A DNA stretch of 22,793 nt from Meira nashicola (taxonomy: Eukaryota > Basidiomycota > Exobasidiomycetes > Exobasidiales > Brachybasidiaceae), in the NCBI GenBank assembly GCA_001600355.1, contig BCJU01000004.1:1876206-1898998 (forward strand). The letters are read 5' to 3'. The translations under genes and the position numbers were made by a program. The notes under the pieces were generated by a model. That model searched no databases. It was given only the letters and a program-made list of their open reading frames with translations, and was not told the DNA's origin. This document shows positions 7,901 to 15,724 of this stretch, piece after piece (position 1 is the first letter of the stretch; every line of letters begins with the position of its first letter).

Positions 7901-10714
7901 AGAAAGGTATTACGAGAGGTTGAGCATTGCCTTATCAGAGGTCAAAGGAGAGAGGCAGTTACGTTAGCCAAAGACAATAAGCTTTGGACGCATGCTGTAA
8001 TTATTGCAAGCGGAATGGACAAAGATACATGGCAAGATGTTGTCAGGTCATTCATGGACGAGACACTAGACGATAGATCTGATCAAACATTAAAGACTGC
8101 ATATGGACTCTTTTCGGGTCAAGATGTGAAAGCGACATATGACCTTTTCCGACCGAAACAGTCTCTCAATGCCTTTTCTGCGCCTACAATCAGTGCAGAG
8201 ACTGATGAGAATTCAGAAGCGGCAAAACAAAGTCTAGAAAGGAGAAAAGATTGGAGAAGAAGTGTAGCAATGATTTTGGCTAATCGTTCATCAAGTGATC
8301 TATCGCATCTTACAGCAATCGGTGATGGCTTGAGCGTTGGAGGATGGCTAGAAGGTGCACATGTTTGTTATCTTTTATCCTTGCCTACCTCAGGTATTGA
8401 CGGTTTTGATGGACCAGGAGGTGCTCGATTGACTTTACTTGGCACGCACAGTCCAGCCGCAAGTTCTGCATACCTACGTGATCTAGATGCAATCATTCTT
8501 ACAGAAGTTTTGGAGTTTGCCTTGAGTCTACGCATTGTGCCCAAAGGAGGCGAACAATTCCAAGGTTTACCACATCTACAAGCTTACCGTATCATTCATG
8601 CTTTATTCTTGGCAGAAATGGGAGAGACAAAGAAAGCTTTGAAATACTGCGAAGCAATCACCAATCTTCTCAAATCTGGAAAGATGAACAAATACTACCA
8701 TCCAGGTCTATTGCAACACTTACAAGAGCTTTCCGATCGTCTTAGCGGAGGAGATGGAAAGAATAGCAGCCCACATAGTACAGGAAGTGGATCTTGGGCA
8801 AAAAAGAAGCCAACGATGGATGGAGTTTGGGGTGCTTTAGAAAACAGATTTACTAAATTTATTGCTGGAGAGGATGATGCTTCGAATACTAGTAAAGAGT
8901 CAACTGCCGGAGTAGGTCAAAACGGCAGCACTGGCAAAGCTAACGCTCAAGTTGGAGCATTCACACATTACAGTGCCATCACTCCAGAAGCAACTTCAAG
9001 AGATGTCTCGCGCGTACAATCTTATGCCGATTTCAGCAATTCAAGTTCAGGTCAACATCCATACAATGCTTATGGAGGTTCATCTTCCTCGCATGCCCCT
9101 CCGCACTCAACCTCTTCGAATGCATCCTTCAGTCGCCCCGCATCCCGTGCTAGTAGTACTTTGGACATCCATGGTAGTACCGGTCGATCGATCGTGTCAC
9201 CATTAAGTCAAGCTCATCAATCCAATTCTGGATTTGTGTCGTATGGTAATGCAAATCGTAATCCTGCATCTGCTTCAGCTACTATGACAACGAATTCTTC
9301 CTCAACCGAAGAGCAAGCATTTAGCGATTGGCCAACAAGTGCAGGTCCTTCTCATCGTTCTCGTGATCATAGTCATATGTCGCGTGGAATGGATTCATCT
9401 TTTGATACGGAATCTTATGAAGGTCCTTACAAGACTCATGCTACACGCAATGCGCCATGGAATGATGGCAGTTCGTTTAGCGGAGGTGATAGCACTTTGC
9501 ATGCGCAACAGAACAACGGACATGGAGCAGAAGGATCCTACGATGACGAAAGTGGACAAACAGGCGAGAATGACAGGTATGGCGCTGTTGCAAACACAGG
9601 CAATTATATGCCATCAGATGGTCAGCCTTATTATGGTTATGAAGCACATGGAGCAACAGAATCGACTTTTGCGTCAAATGTTGATCATGATTTAAACGAA
9701 AGTAACGATGGCCAAGATCTTTTATCACCAATGGATGCTTTGGGTGGAGCGCCCACTCCAACATTCAACACGTATGCTCCCCAATCGAACTCCAGACAAC
9801 AGAGACATATCGATGATGAAGAAGACGATGACGATTTAGGATTTGGAAATAATGCAGCCAAGAGGCGCCAACAAATTGCGTCCGGTCAGAATAATGAAGA
9901 TGGCGATGTAAATGGCGACGATGGTTCAACACCTGGAGTGACACCTAAAGCAAGTCAATACGACCAAAAGATGGGAGGAAGAGGAGATAACGAAGGTGAT
10001 AAATCGACGGACTCATCAAAGACTGTTGATAAGCAAGGTGATGAACAAAAGCAGGCTTCTGGCTGGTTCGGTATCGGGAGATTATGGGGTTCTAGAAAAG
10101 GTACTCCAGATCCAAACGAAGCAAAAGCTACAAGGGCACATATGGGTAATGAATCTTCATTCTATTACGATAAAGAATTGAAAAGGTGGGTCAACAAAGC
10201 AGCAGGCGATACGCCACAAGCGGCAACCCCACCGCCACCACCTCCCCGTGCGGCAACAGCGTCACCTTCAGTCGGACGTCCGACTGGTGCTCCTCCTCTA
10301 CGTGAAACACAAAGAGCGGTTTCAAGCTCTCATCTTGCCGGAAGTGGTGGCCCTCCAACTGCAAGGTCTTCGCCTTTTTCACCTCCTCCAAGATCTTCCA
10401 CTTCTTCAACGATAAGCGAATTGGGCGAAGATGGAGAAGGAGAGCCTGTTAATGTAGCACCAACATCTAATGCAGGTTCATTTGGTCGGCCGCCTAATTA
10501 TTCTACATTGTCCACCGGTAGCTCTGGTCCTAGAGCGAGATCAAATTTGGCCGATCACAGCCAACCACCAGCTCTGCAATCAAATCGATCATTCTCTGCA
10601 ATGTCAGATGCAAGCACAACAAGTGGAGCAACTGGCTCTGCCCCACCTAGGCCACCGCCAGGTGGAAGCATGAAGAAGAAGCCAATTAGCAAACGTTATG
10701 TACGTGTGGATTGA
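4997..10714 (+). CDS. SEC16: COPII coat assembly scaffold SEC16
   Basis: This uninterrupted 1905-residue ORF is a Sec16 homologue, the large peripheral protein that marks ER exit sites and organises COPII coat assembly with Sec23, Sec31 and Sar1. Residues 1-170 are disordered with short DDPF and DLF-type motifs. About 175-478 is Tyr/Gln-rich repeat, about 581-736 carries YAP repeats, and the conserved central domain runs about 772-1252, opening with HIPLACFSIDGKLITYFP and containing the helical segment with EVEHCLIRGQRREAV and GWLEGAHVCYLLS typical of Sec16. An acidic DDEEDDDDLGFGN segment follows near 1606. A C-terminal conserved block at 1687-1735 (GWFGIGRLWG then SSFYYDKELKRWVNK) precedes a proline-rich tail and a basic end. 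The ATG has A at -3. Family identity is firm from the central and C-terminal blocks; the repeats are not a family hallmark. Confidence 0.95.
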   Translation: MDSTAHTPASTAETAATTPASQDGSATSQNNLNARPGGHAAKQSVANAAMLFAGGSDDPFASIGAIEEEPEPATESVQSHDPFSNSQAPAQEQYDTSVSSLGQSSVSGSHNAPSTLQIPANNADHSINGGASPRTPSNLFADKSSSDLFGPPNPTSNDDWLGGGSGQEPVSESHQEQADPYGQSGHANHYSQEGYNGYAPQDTNGQDGYQQQYGYNNYDQSHQQYSQHEQHQYAGYDQSQQQAGYDQQQYAGYSAQQETGYQNQYSGYDQQQYSGYDQNQYAGYDQQSQNAYQAQGTGYDQLQQNAYQQQNEYLPQATAHDHLQQNEYQPQSTAYDPQQYTAYNGYAPPQQGGYEAYNGSQSAHTGYDHYGQQQEQHSAYDQQQPDYAQQQPTHTSESAYAPHQGSQEQHQPAYEQEQQPQYEQQDHNPESQQHTEQGAYDQQHHLYTAYDPETHDINSGFEGYTQGYPNEAGQDYSTTQTTSAYDHSEHVNLEATQNSSNGGIEGGVEEGSLIQNAYVNEEGQVNQVGIDGSDMLNANSFTDSQEPKKDFFEVADPTQNAEKERGVEVYNSEEQSNSVSNPYAPQYGQTMEGTDQEQTSLQDRRPSQGTYSSYAPEDQTSYAPPSHTSEQAYTPYAPTQSQPEDQIYNPYAPTTQGYTPYAPASQTDDQANIPYAPPLQTEENAYTPYAPQSQTDDNAYTPYAPAGQSDDYGFATNASQNAAITNDYSAYAPTAQNSNYEQTPYGADRALSSYSGSHSGTQQHETNPGRAHIPLACFSIDGKLITYFPSSSVSNQDLANGSSFGNGYGALHGSSPSQVTIRSLSSVISSTTYATSMKPSSCPGPLFEIGGSQISALSRATGAAASTNKNKKAVLIKHLQDAANDLCGGLSYYQASKHAFELKRQEDRILLIRILSTLLEHDGNMTSNTAFDKAVIDLLLVDDSDQSQTNSNQPANSVPTSVVASQEDRKVLREVEHCLIRGQRREAVTLAKDNKLWTHAVIIASGMDKDTWQDVVRSFMDETLDDRSDQTLKTAYGLFSGQDVKATYDLFRPKQSLNAFSAPTISAETDENSEAAKQSLERRKDWRRSVAMILANRSSSDLSHLTAIGDGLSVGGWLEGAHVCYLLSLPTSGIDGFDGPGGARLTLLGTHSPAASSAYLRDLDAIILTEVLEFALSLRIVPKGGEQFQGLPHLQAYRIIHALFLAEMGETKKALKYCEAITNLLKSGKMNKYYHPGLLQHLQELSDRLSGGDGKNSSPHSTGSGSWAKKKPTMDGVWGALENRFTKFIAGEDDASNTSKESTAGVGQNGSTGKANAQVGAFTHYSAITPEATSRDVSRVQSYADFSNSSSGQHPYNAYGGSSSSHAPPHSTSSNASFSRPASRASSTLDIHGSTGRSIVSPLSQAHQSNSGFVSYGNANRNPASASATMTTNSSSTEEQAFSDWPTSAGPSHRSRDHSHMSRGMDSSFDTESYEGPYKTHATRNAPWNDGSSFSGGDSTLHAQQNNGHGAEGSYDDESGQTGENDRYGAVANTGNYMPSDGQPYYGYEAHGATESTFASNVDHDLNESNDGQDLLSPMDALGGAPTPTFNTYAPQSNSRQQRHIDDEEDDDDLGFGNNAAKRRQQIASGQNNEDGDVNGDDGSTPGVTPKASQYDQKMGGRGDNEGDKSTDSSKTVDKQGDEQKQASGWFGIGRLWGSRKGTPDPNEAKATRAHMGNESSFYYDKELKRWVNKAAGDTPQAATPPPPPPRAATASPSVGRPTGAPPLRETQRAVSSSHLAGSGGPPTARSSPFSPPPRSSTSSTISELGEDGEGEPVNVAPTSNAGSFGRPPNYSTLSTGSSGPRARSNLADHSQPPALQSNRSFSAMSDASTTSGATGSAPPRPPPGGSMKKKPISKRYVRVD
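5520..6430 (+). repeat. Tyr/Gln-rich prion-like repeat within SEC16
   Basis: Residues about 175-478 of SEC16 are dominated by Tyr, Gln, Gly, Ala, Asp and His. The densest part, about 5695-5900, repeats a unit of roughly ten residues of the form QQYxGYDQ (AGYDQ, SGYDQ, TGYDQ), with looser Gln/His/Tyr units on both sides. The DNA units are imperfect (GGCTATGATCAG, GGATATGATCAG, GGCTACGATCAG), so the peptide pattern is conserved better than the bases. Long antisense open frames across this stretch are by-products of the skewed codons. Confidence 0.9.
6735..7205 (+). repeat. YAP-motif repeat within SEC16
   Basis: Residues about 581-736 of SEC16 hold around ten copies of a Tyr-Ala-Pro core, mostly as PYAP preceded by Thr or Asn and followed by a linker such as SQTDD. 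The spacing is irregular, near 15 residues. The block lies between the Tyr/Gln repeat and the conserved central domain. The units are imperfect in DNA, as expected of an old tandem expansion. Confidence 0.85.
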
Positions 10715-10947
10715 ATGGAATTTTGAATTTGGATGCAATTTATGCTTTTTTTTACAGATGATTCTTATATAAACTTTTCGTGGCTTTATTATATGATTTT
10801 GTACTTTACCTACACCATCTCATGAAACGAACTTAGAAGACATATTTATTTCATTCGTCTGATTTTTGATCATGATTGAGTTTGTCATTATCATTAAAGG
10901 GAACATTCTAATCGTGAAAAAAATGAATGTTACTGTCATTTACTATG
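10715..10947. other. Convergent 3' region of SEC16 and the BEM46-like gene
   Basis: 233 bp lie between two converging stop codons. The sequence is AT-rich, with TTTTTTTT at about 10746 and GTGAAAAAAATGAATG at about 10914, suited to cleavage and polyadenylation of both transcripts. No ORF or RNA gene is visible. Confidence 0.5.
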
Positions 10948-12228
10948 TTACAATTCTTCCTTTCTCGCTGATGCAGAGGCAATATCCTGTGGTGCTACGC
11001 TAAGAGAAGGTGCAATATCATTTTCCGAAGAAGGTAACACATCCGATGCAGTCATTTCCACCCATTCTCCACTAGTGACGCTAGAAGGTCTTGAAGCCGA
11101 TGATGCTGATTGTACGTTTAAAGTTTTACTTTCCTCGTTATCGTAAGACCTTGACAAAGGTGAAGATGAAGATGGTTTTGAAGAATGTGATGATTTTGAA
11201 AGGATTTGATAGCCTCCTTTAGGATTATCGAAAATTTGATAAGAACCTGAAAGTACTTTCATTGCTGCATCTGCTGCTACCCTTCCACCTTTTGTATGTT
11301 GAATTATATAAGTTGCCAAAAATAATCCAATAGCTTCAAAATATCCTGGTTTTACGCATGTATCATTATGAGTTCCATCTTCCAATTGTTTCCATACTTT
11401 TAGATTTGATTGACAACGAGCGTATAAAGTGTCCATATGTAAAGGTGGAACTAATTCGTCTTTTCTTCCACTTAAGAATAAAATTGGCGTTTGTTTTCCA
11501 ATCTTTTTAATCGAAATACCTGATGGCCAATATTCACGACATAAAAAGGTAAAAGGTCTGATTGGTGGTAAAACGTGAGGGATTAATTCAGGTATACTTA
11601 AAAAAGTATTTTCCAAAATCAAAGCTCCAACGTTTGTAGGATTTCTACTTGCTAAATCGATCGCAACTGCTCCTCCAATACTTTGACCATACGCTATAAC
11701 AAATGTATCCTTTAAAATCGGATGTTTGCGGATATACTCTAACGCGGTTTGAGCATCAATTCGAATTCCCACTTCGCTCGCTTCACCGGTCGAAAGTCCA
11801 TAACCACGATACGAGATCATCAAAACATTACATCCGAATCTCTTGTAAAATACTGCTGCTAAGGGTAATCTATGACCCATATTACCTGCATTTGCATGTA
11901 AGAATAAAACTGTTGGCCTTCTTGCCATAACTTCGTTCGGTTCATCTGAATTTCCACGTTCTTTTTCTTTTTGACTACTTTGTCTTTGTTCAAGTAAAAA
12001 TGCATGTAACTTTTCACCATCTGGAGTTCGTAATCCAATCACTTCGAAATCATCAATTCCAAATTGATCTGGCGTTAAAACTTCAGTTCTTGAACCTGCG
12101 GGAAAATTACTTGGATAAACTAAACTACGTTGATAACGATATAATAACATAGCCGTACTTGCTACTCCAAGAGCAAAAATGCTCAATACCGCCTTTGTGG
12201 CACCATACAAAGATGGCATGTAACCCAT
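10948..12228 (-). CDS. BEM46/ABHD13-like alpha/beta hydrolase, membrane-anchored
   Basis: A serine hydrolase of 426 residues when started at the first in-frame ATG (12228). The open frame continues upstream only through a TTG, with an in-frame TGA just before. Residues about 9-29 form one hydrophobic segment, a likely signal anchor. The hydrolase core shows HANAGN (oxyanion loop region, after PTVLFL), the nucleophile elbow GQSIGG with Ser183, Asp257 in GRKDELVPP and His287 in GTHNDT, completing a catalytic triad in canonical order. This is the pattern of fungal Bem46 and animal ABHD13, whose substrates are unsettled. After the core come about 110 Ser-rich, probably disordered residues absent from the roughly 300-residue S. 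pombe Bem46. The last four residues are KEEL, similar to KDEL-type ER retrieval signals. Head-to-tail with PLP2 upstream; convergent with SEC16. Confidence 0.9.
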   Translation of the reverse strand: MGYMPSLYGATKAVLSIFALGVASTAMLLYRYQRSLVYPSNFPAGSRTEVLTPDQFGIDDFEVIGLRTPDGEKLHAFLLEQRQSSQKEKERGNSDEPNEVMARRPTVLFLHANAGNMGHRLPLAAVFYKRFGCNVLMISYRGYGLSTGEASEVGIRIDAQTALEYIRKHPILKDTFVIAYGQSIGGAVAIDLASRNPTNVGALILENTFLSIPELIPHVLPPIRPFTFLCREYWPSGISIKKIGKQTPILFLSGRKDELVPPLHMDTLYARCQSNLKVWKQLEDGTHNDTCVKPGYFEAIGLFLATYIIQHTKGGRVAADAAMKVLSGSYQIFDNPKGGYQILSKSSHSSKPSSSSPLSRSYDNEESKTLNVQSASSASRPSSVTSGEWVEMTASDVLPSSENDIAPSLSVAPQDIASASARKEEL

Positions 12229-12569
12229 CTTTGCTTGGATCTTATGTATAGGGATGATGGTCTTTGACAAGAGTGTCTGTGCTCAGCGATGATGATAGAC
12301 GTTTGAATACGCGGCCCCAATGTTATATTTTTAGAGCGGGGAAAAAGGAATGAGCCAAAAAAAAAAGCGGAAATAAGGCACGCATACGGGCTAAAGATTC
12401 AGCCTGAAACGCAAATGGCACCGCTTTTGCCGGTTAATATTGCACATAGTTACTGTGTACATTTAATTCGCAATGACAGAATGATATGAATGTTATGATT
12501 AATACAGTCTCCACTTCTTTGACGTGTTACGTTACAATTTTATATCGCATCATTGTAAAAGCCTCTATT
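12229..12569. promoter_or_regulatory. Intergenic region: promoter of the BEM46-like gene, 3' end of PLP2
   Basis: 341 bp between the BEM46-like ATG and the PLP2 stop. It contains a TATATTTTTAGAG stretch near 12324, a run of ten A near 12358 and a GC-rich patch CGCGGCCCC near 12312. It must carry the hydrolase promoter and the PLP2 transcript end. No ORF, RNA gene or identifiable operator is seen. Confidence 0.45.
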
Positions 12570-13614
12570 CTATAGATCCCAATCCAATTCTGCATCTTCT
12601 TCCTCTTGACTTCTAATAGTTGGTTTCGTCTTTGTTCGATTTCCACCAAATCCTTCATCTTCGTCTTGATCTTCTTCCTCTTCAGGATTCTTTTTCGGAT
12701 CTTTGAATTGTAAGCCTGGCTCATAACTTGACGATCCAGGCACGGTCGAACGTTCAATTACACCTACAGCTAACAATAGCAATTCGATATCCTCCAATTT
12801 GGTCTTCATTCCGTCTAATCCGATTTCCGGTCTTAGGCCAACTATTTGTCGATGTAACTCTCCATTTCTGTAAATTAGCATCGTTGGCAAGTTTTTGTCG
12901 GGATAATTTGGAATACATTTATCGCCTACAATACTGACAAATTTTGTCGCCGGATACTTAGCCGCAAGTGTGTCCAAAAATCCTGCCAAAAGTCTACAAG
13001 TCTCTAATGCATCATTGTACAAGAAGCATACAACACCCGTTCCTTTCCTTTGTGGTTGCTCTTCATTTATCTGGGTCGAGGGAGTTGAATCTTCATCGGC
13101 AGCTGAGAAACTCACGCTTGTTCCTTTGGTCCGCTGTCTTTCTTGTTCTTCTTTCTCTTCTTGTGCTGCTTGTCCTTCTGCAGGTTCTTTGCTTGCTTCA
13201 GTCACTTCTCGGGTATAATCTTGTCTTGCTATAGGATACACTCGTCCAAATTTCCCTTTCTTTTGCTCTTTTATAAGATCTTGCAATCTTTTCCTTCTTA
13301 ATTCTATCAACCTCTTTTCTTCTGCATCGTTTCCTTTCCCGTCATCAGCCAAAAGGTCGATTTCCTCGTCTAAATCTGCAACTGTTGCCTGCTTTAATTG
13401 TGCATTTCGTACTTCTGATGCTTCTGGAGGTTCTGGAGAGGGAGATCGAGATGGCGGCTTAGGAGGTAAGATGCCATGAGCCCGAAGTGCATCATTACTG
13501 GCAAATAAATGCAAGACAAATGATTAGCAAAATAATAATAATTTGGGTATTTCCCTTGTTTGCATCAAACACTCACAATTCTGTATCTTCGTTTGGATTT
13601 GTTTGAGCTTGCAT
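12570..13614 (-). CDS. PLP2: Phosducin-like protein, PLP2/PDCL3 family (two exons)
   Basis: The unspliced frame lacks an ATG start. A short first exon, 13614 to 13577, joins exon 2 (13497 to 12570) across a GTGAGT...AG intron and gives a 321-residue protein. The join restores NEDTEFNDALRAHGILPPK, matching the PDCL3 signature NEDTEWNDxLRxxGILPPK. A helical charged segment follows (LIELRRKRLQDLIKEQKKGKFG), then the thioredoxin-like domain with CIPNYPDKNLPTMLIY and an acidic C terminus ending ELDWDL. Yeast Plp2 is an essential cytosolic partner of the CCT/TRiC chaperonin in folding actin and tubulin. Unlike animal PDCL3, about 48 charged residues are inserted between YTREVTEAS and the first strand of the thioredoxin fold. 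Divergent from NSA1. Confidence 0.92.
13498..13576 (-). other. Spliceosomal intron in PLP2
   Basis: A 79-nt intron read on the - strand: GTGAGT donor at 13576, branch-like GCTAATC about 25 nt from the end, acceptor TTTGCCAG ending at 13498. It is phase 2 (GAA TT | T AAT). The join gives the family's DTE[WF]NDALR motif exactly, which makes the call strong without transcript data. Confidence 0.93.
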
Positions 13615-14046
13615 CCTGATATGATTTGCTAGAATCTTGTTTGTGATGGCAAAGAAAGAAGTTCCTATCGAAAGTAGAAAAGAAAGCCTTTCTTCTCAAA
13701 GGTGGAGCGTGCGTGCGTGCGTACCGCCCTTGGAGCCGAGAAGCTCTATCAATACCAGCTTAAATCCAGAAAGCACTACGCGAGCTTAATAAGAATAGAA
13801 GGATCTAGTGAAGTCTAGATACATGTGTACTCCAGTCCAAAAAATTTGGACTTTATTTGCATTTTTTAAGAATAAATTTCAAAAAAAAATTAGCTGATCT
13901 TTCGCCCTGCTGCAAATGAAAATTGTTGATTTGAATCAAGTGCCCATCATCACAATTTTGTCATCATTACCTTCAACATCGAGCATTGAGCAAAAGTGCC
14001 ATATTTTTGAAGGTGTGTTTAAACCTAAGGAAGCGTTCGGTGGTAT
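13615..14046. promoter_or_regulatory. Divergent promoter region of PLP2 and NSA1
   Basis: 432 bp between divergent starts. It contains a (GCGT)4-like run at about 13708, a perfect 8-bp inverted repeat with AAA centre at 13834-13852 (AGTCCAAA-AAA-TTTGGACT), and a nine-A tract near 13882. An ATG at 13916 opens a frame of 77 codons overlapping the NSA1 start; it may be an upstream ORF or a true first exon of NSA1. Confidence 0.5.
13834..13852. repeat. 8-bp perfect inverted repeat in the PLP2-NSA1 promoter
   Basis: AGTCCAAA and TTTGGACT are separated by AAA. The symmetry suits a dimeric DNA-binding protein or a small hairpin. It lies about 195 bp from the NSA1 ATG and about 220 bp from the PLP2 ATG. 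No known factor is assigned. Confidence 0.5.
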
Positions 14047-15645
14047 ATGCCATCCATCGTTTTCACACCTTCAGAAGCTCAAATGGTGGCTGAAAAGGAG
14101 ACAATTGCCGCCTCTGGTGTACCGAAAGCGGCCTCTTTCCGCTTTTTGACTGCGGATAATAATGGCTCGATCTCAGAGGTCATCTTAGGTGACCCTGCTT
14201 TGGCAAACCCAACACAAACACAAACTGAAGATGGCAGTCTTGGCGATACGAACGTCAAACTTGTGCGAGAGGCAAAAGGCTTAGGCGCTTCCAAAGGCGA
14301 TCATTTGGTACAAAAGATTGCATCTGGACGATTACGTGATGTTGAAGTTACTGCCTTGGCTCGAAAAGATGGTAGAATAGATATTCTCGAATCAGTTTCG
14401 GGGAAGCTATTGACTTCTTTGCGGAATGCAGAAATGAAGAAGGGTGTTCATCGCTGGGTAGGATTAGCTGTTTCACATGATGGCATTTTTGCATGTACTT
14501 CAGCTGGTGATATGCGATTCTTCTCTATCGATCAAGAAGAAGGCTCAAAAGATGCGACATTGTCTTTGAAAGGAGATTGCATCAAGAGAGAATTGCCTGA
14601 GCCATTGCAAATGGTAACTTTTGAACCAAAAGCTAATCCAACCCACTTTGCATACGGAGGCGAGGAGATCCCTCTTAGTGTTTGGGATGCAAGACAGGCA
14701 ATCTCCTCTATTGAAGCACCACATGATGGTGAGAGCAGTGAAAATGCATCCTCATCATCACGGAACATAAATGGCTCGAATGGAACGCATGAACGCAACG
14801 GTATGGAAGAAGAAGAGGAAGTAGATGCAGCAACAGCCAACAAGCAACGCAAACGCAAAAGGATCATGGAAAATCGTGCAAAAGCAAGGGAACTATTATG
14901 GGGTGAGATATGGCGAGCTAAAAATTTACCAAATGACGCTTTGTCATTACCGCAAAGAGCGGACATTCTCAGTATCGCATTCTTGGGATCACCAAATTTG
15001 ATTGCAACAGGGACTCGAACGGGTCATATTCGATTATATGACACATCATCGCAACGTAAGCATACGCATGAAATTCGTGCATTTGGAGCAACACAAGAGA
15101 AAAATCCAGTCAAGTTACTTTTGTGCAGTGAAAGAAAGAGTGAATTGATCGCAGCTGATACAACTGGTAAGCTTTTCGTTTTGGATGTAAGATCGGGCAG
15201 CGTTCTTTACCAGTATAAAGGTATAAATGGTGCTGTTTTATCTATGGAAAGTTTACCGGCGATCAAGAATAATGAAGGTATTTCTTACCTTGTCACCGCA
15301 TCGGCAGATCGCTTGTTACGCTTGCACAGCGTTCCTATCGATCCTCAAGCTGCACCGATTGATGTTTCTGTCGAAGATGTCCCATTGCGAAAGTCAACGA
15401 AACAGAAAGGACAAACACTTTCTTCACAATTCATGCAGGAAGGTGCCAATGTAATTGCATGGGATGGAATCGTACCTGAAGCTGAACGATTAGTCAAAAG
15501 TGATAGTGGAACTCTTGAAGAGAATATTGATGAGGCTTTACCTGTTGAGGATGACGGAATGTGGGATGCAATGGCAACTATCGATGAAGATGATACTCAA
15601 CAGCATAGCGATCGTCAGGAAGCCAGATCAAAACGTCGACGTTAA
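14047..15645 (+). CDS. NSA1: WD40 ribosome-assembly factor NSA1/WDR74
   Basis: This 532-residue WD40 protein matches the Nsa1/WDR74 family. It has an opening strand like SFRFLTADNNGSISEVIL, then FAYGGEEIPLSVWD and the family hallmark GEIWRAKNLPNDALSL (near 286-301), followed by blades with LIATGTRTGHIRLYDT and YLVTASADRLLRLH. The tail is acidic then basic, ending ARSKRRR, as in Nsa1. Nsa1 acts in the nucleolus on pre-60S particles and is released by the AAA ATPase Rix7/NVL. An insert of about 55 polar residues before the hallmark (Ser/Asn stretch, EEEEE, then KQRKRKR) may be a loop with a nuclear localisation signal. The chosen ATG has a weak context (T at -3), and an alternative upstream exon is possible. 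It converges on the next gene with only 79 bp between stops. Confidence 0.9.
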   Translation: MPSIVFTPSEAQMVAEKETIAASGVPKAASFRFLTADNNGSISEVILGDPALANPTQTQTEDGSLGDTNVKLVREAKGLGASKGDHLVQKIASGRLRDVEVTALARKDGRIDILESVSGKLLTSLRNAEMKKGVHRWVGLAVSHDGIFACTSAGDMRFFSIDQEEGSKDATLSLKGDCIKRELPEPLQMVTFEPKANPTHFAYGGEEIPLSVWDARQAISSIEAPHDGESSENASSSSRNINGSNGTHERNGMEEEEEVDAATANKQRKRKRIMENRAKARELLWGEIWRAKNLPNDALSLPQRADILSIAFLGSPNLIATGTRTGHIRLYDTSSQRKHTHEIRAFGATQEKNPVKLLLCSERKSELIAADTTGKLFVLDVRSGSVLYQYKGINGAVLSMESLPAIKNNEGISYLVTASADRLLRLHSVPIDPQAAPIDVSVEDVPLRKSTKQKGQTLSSQFMQEGANVIAWDGIVPEAERLVKSDSGTLEENIDEALPVEDDGMWDAMATIDEDDTQQHSDRQEARSKRRR

Positions 15646-15724
15646 TAGATAAATTTGTATTTCACGTCACTTCATTGTATATCATTCATCATATTTTTAT
15701 CATTCAAAGTTTGCTAAAGATTGA

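Noticed and set aside
12229..12270. Extending the BEM46-like protein 14 residues upstream to 12270
   Set aside because: That start is TTG, and an in-frame TGA lies just before it. The first ATG is at 12228 in good context.
14532..14966. Antisense 144-codon frame within NSA1
   Set aside because: It runs opposite conserved NSA1 sequence and has no recognisable motif or own promoter.
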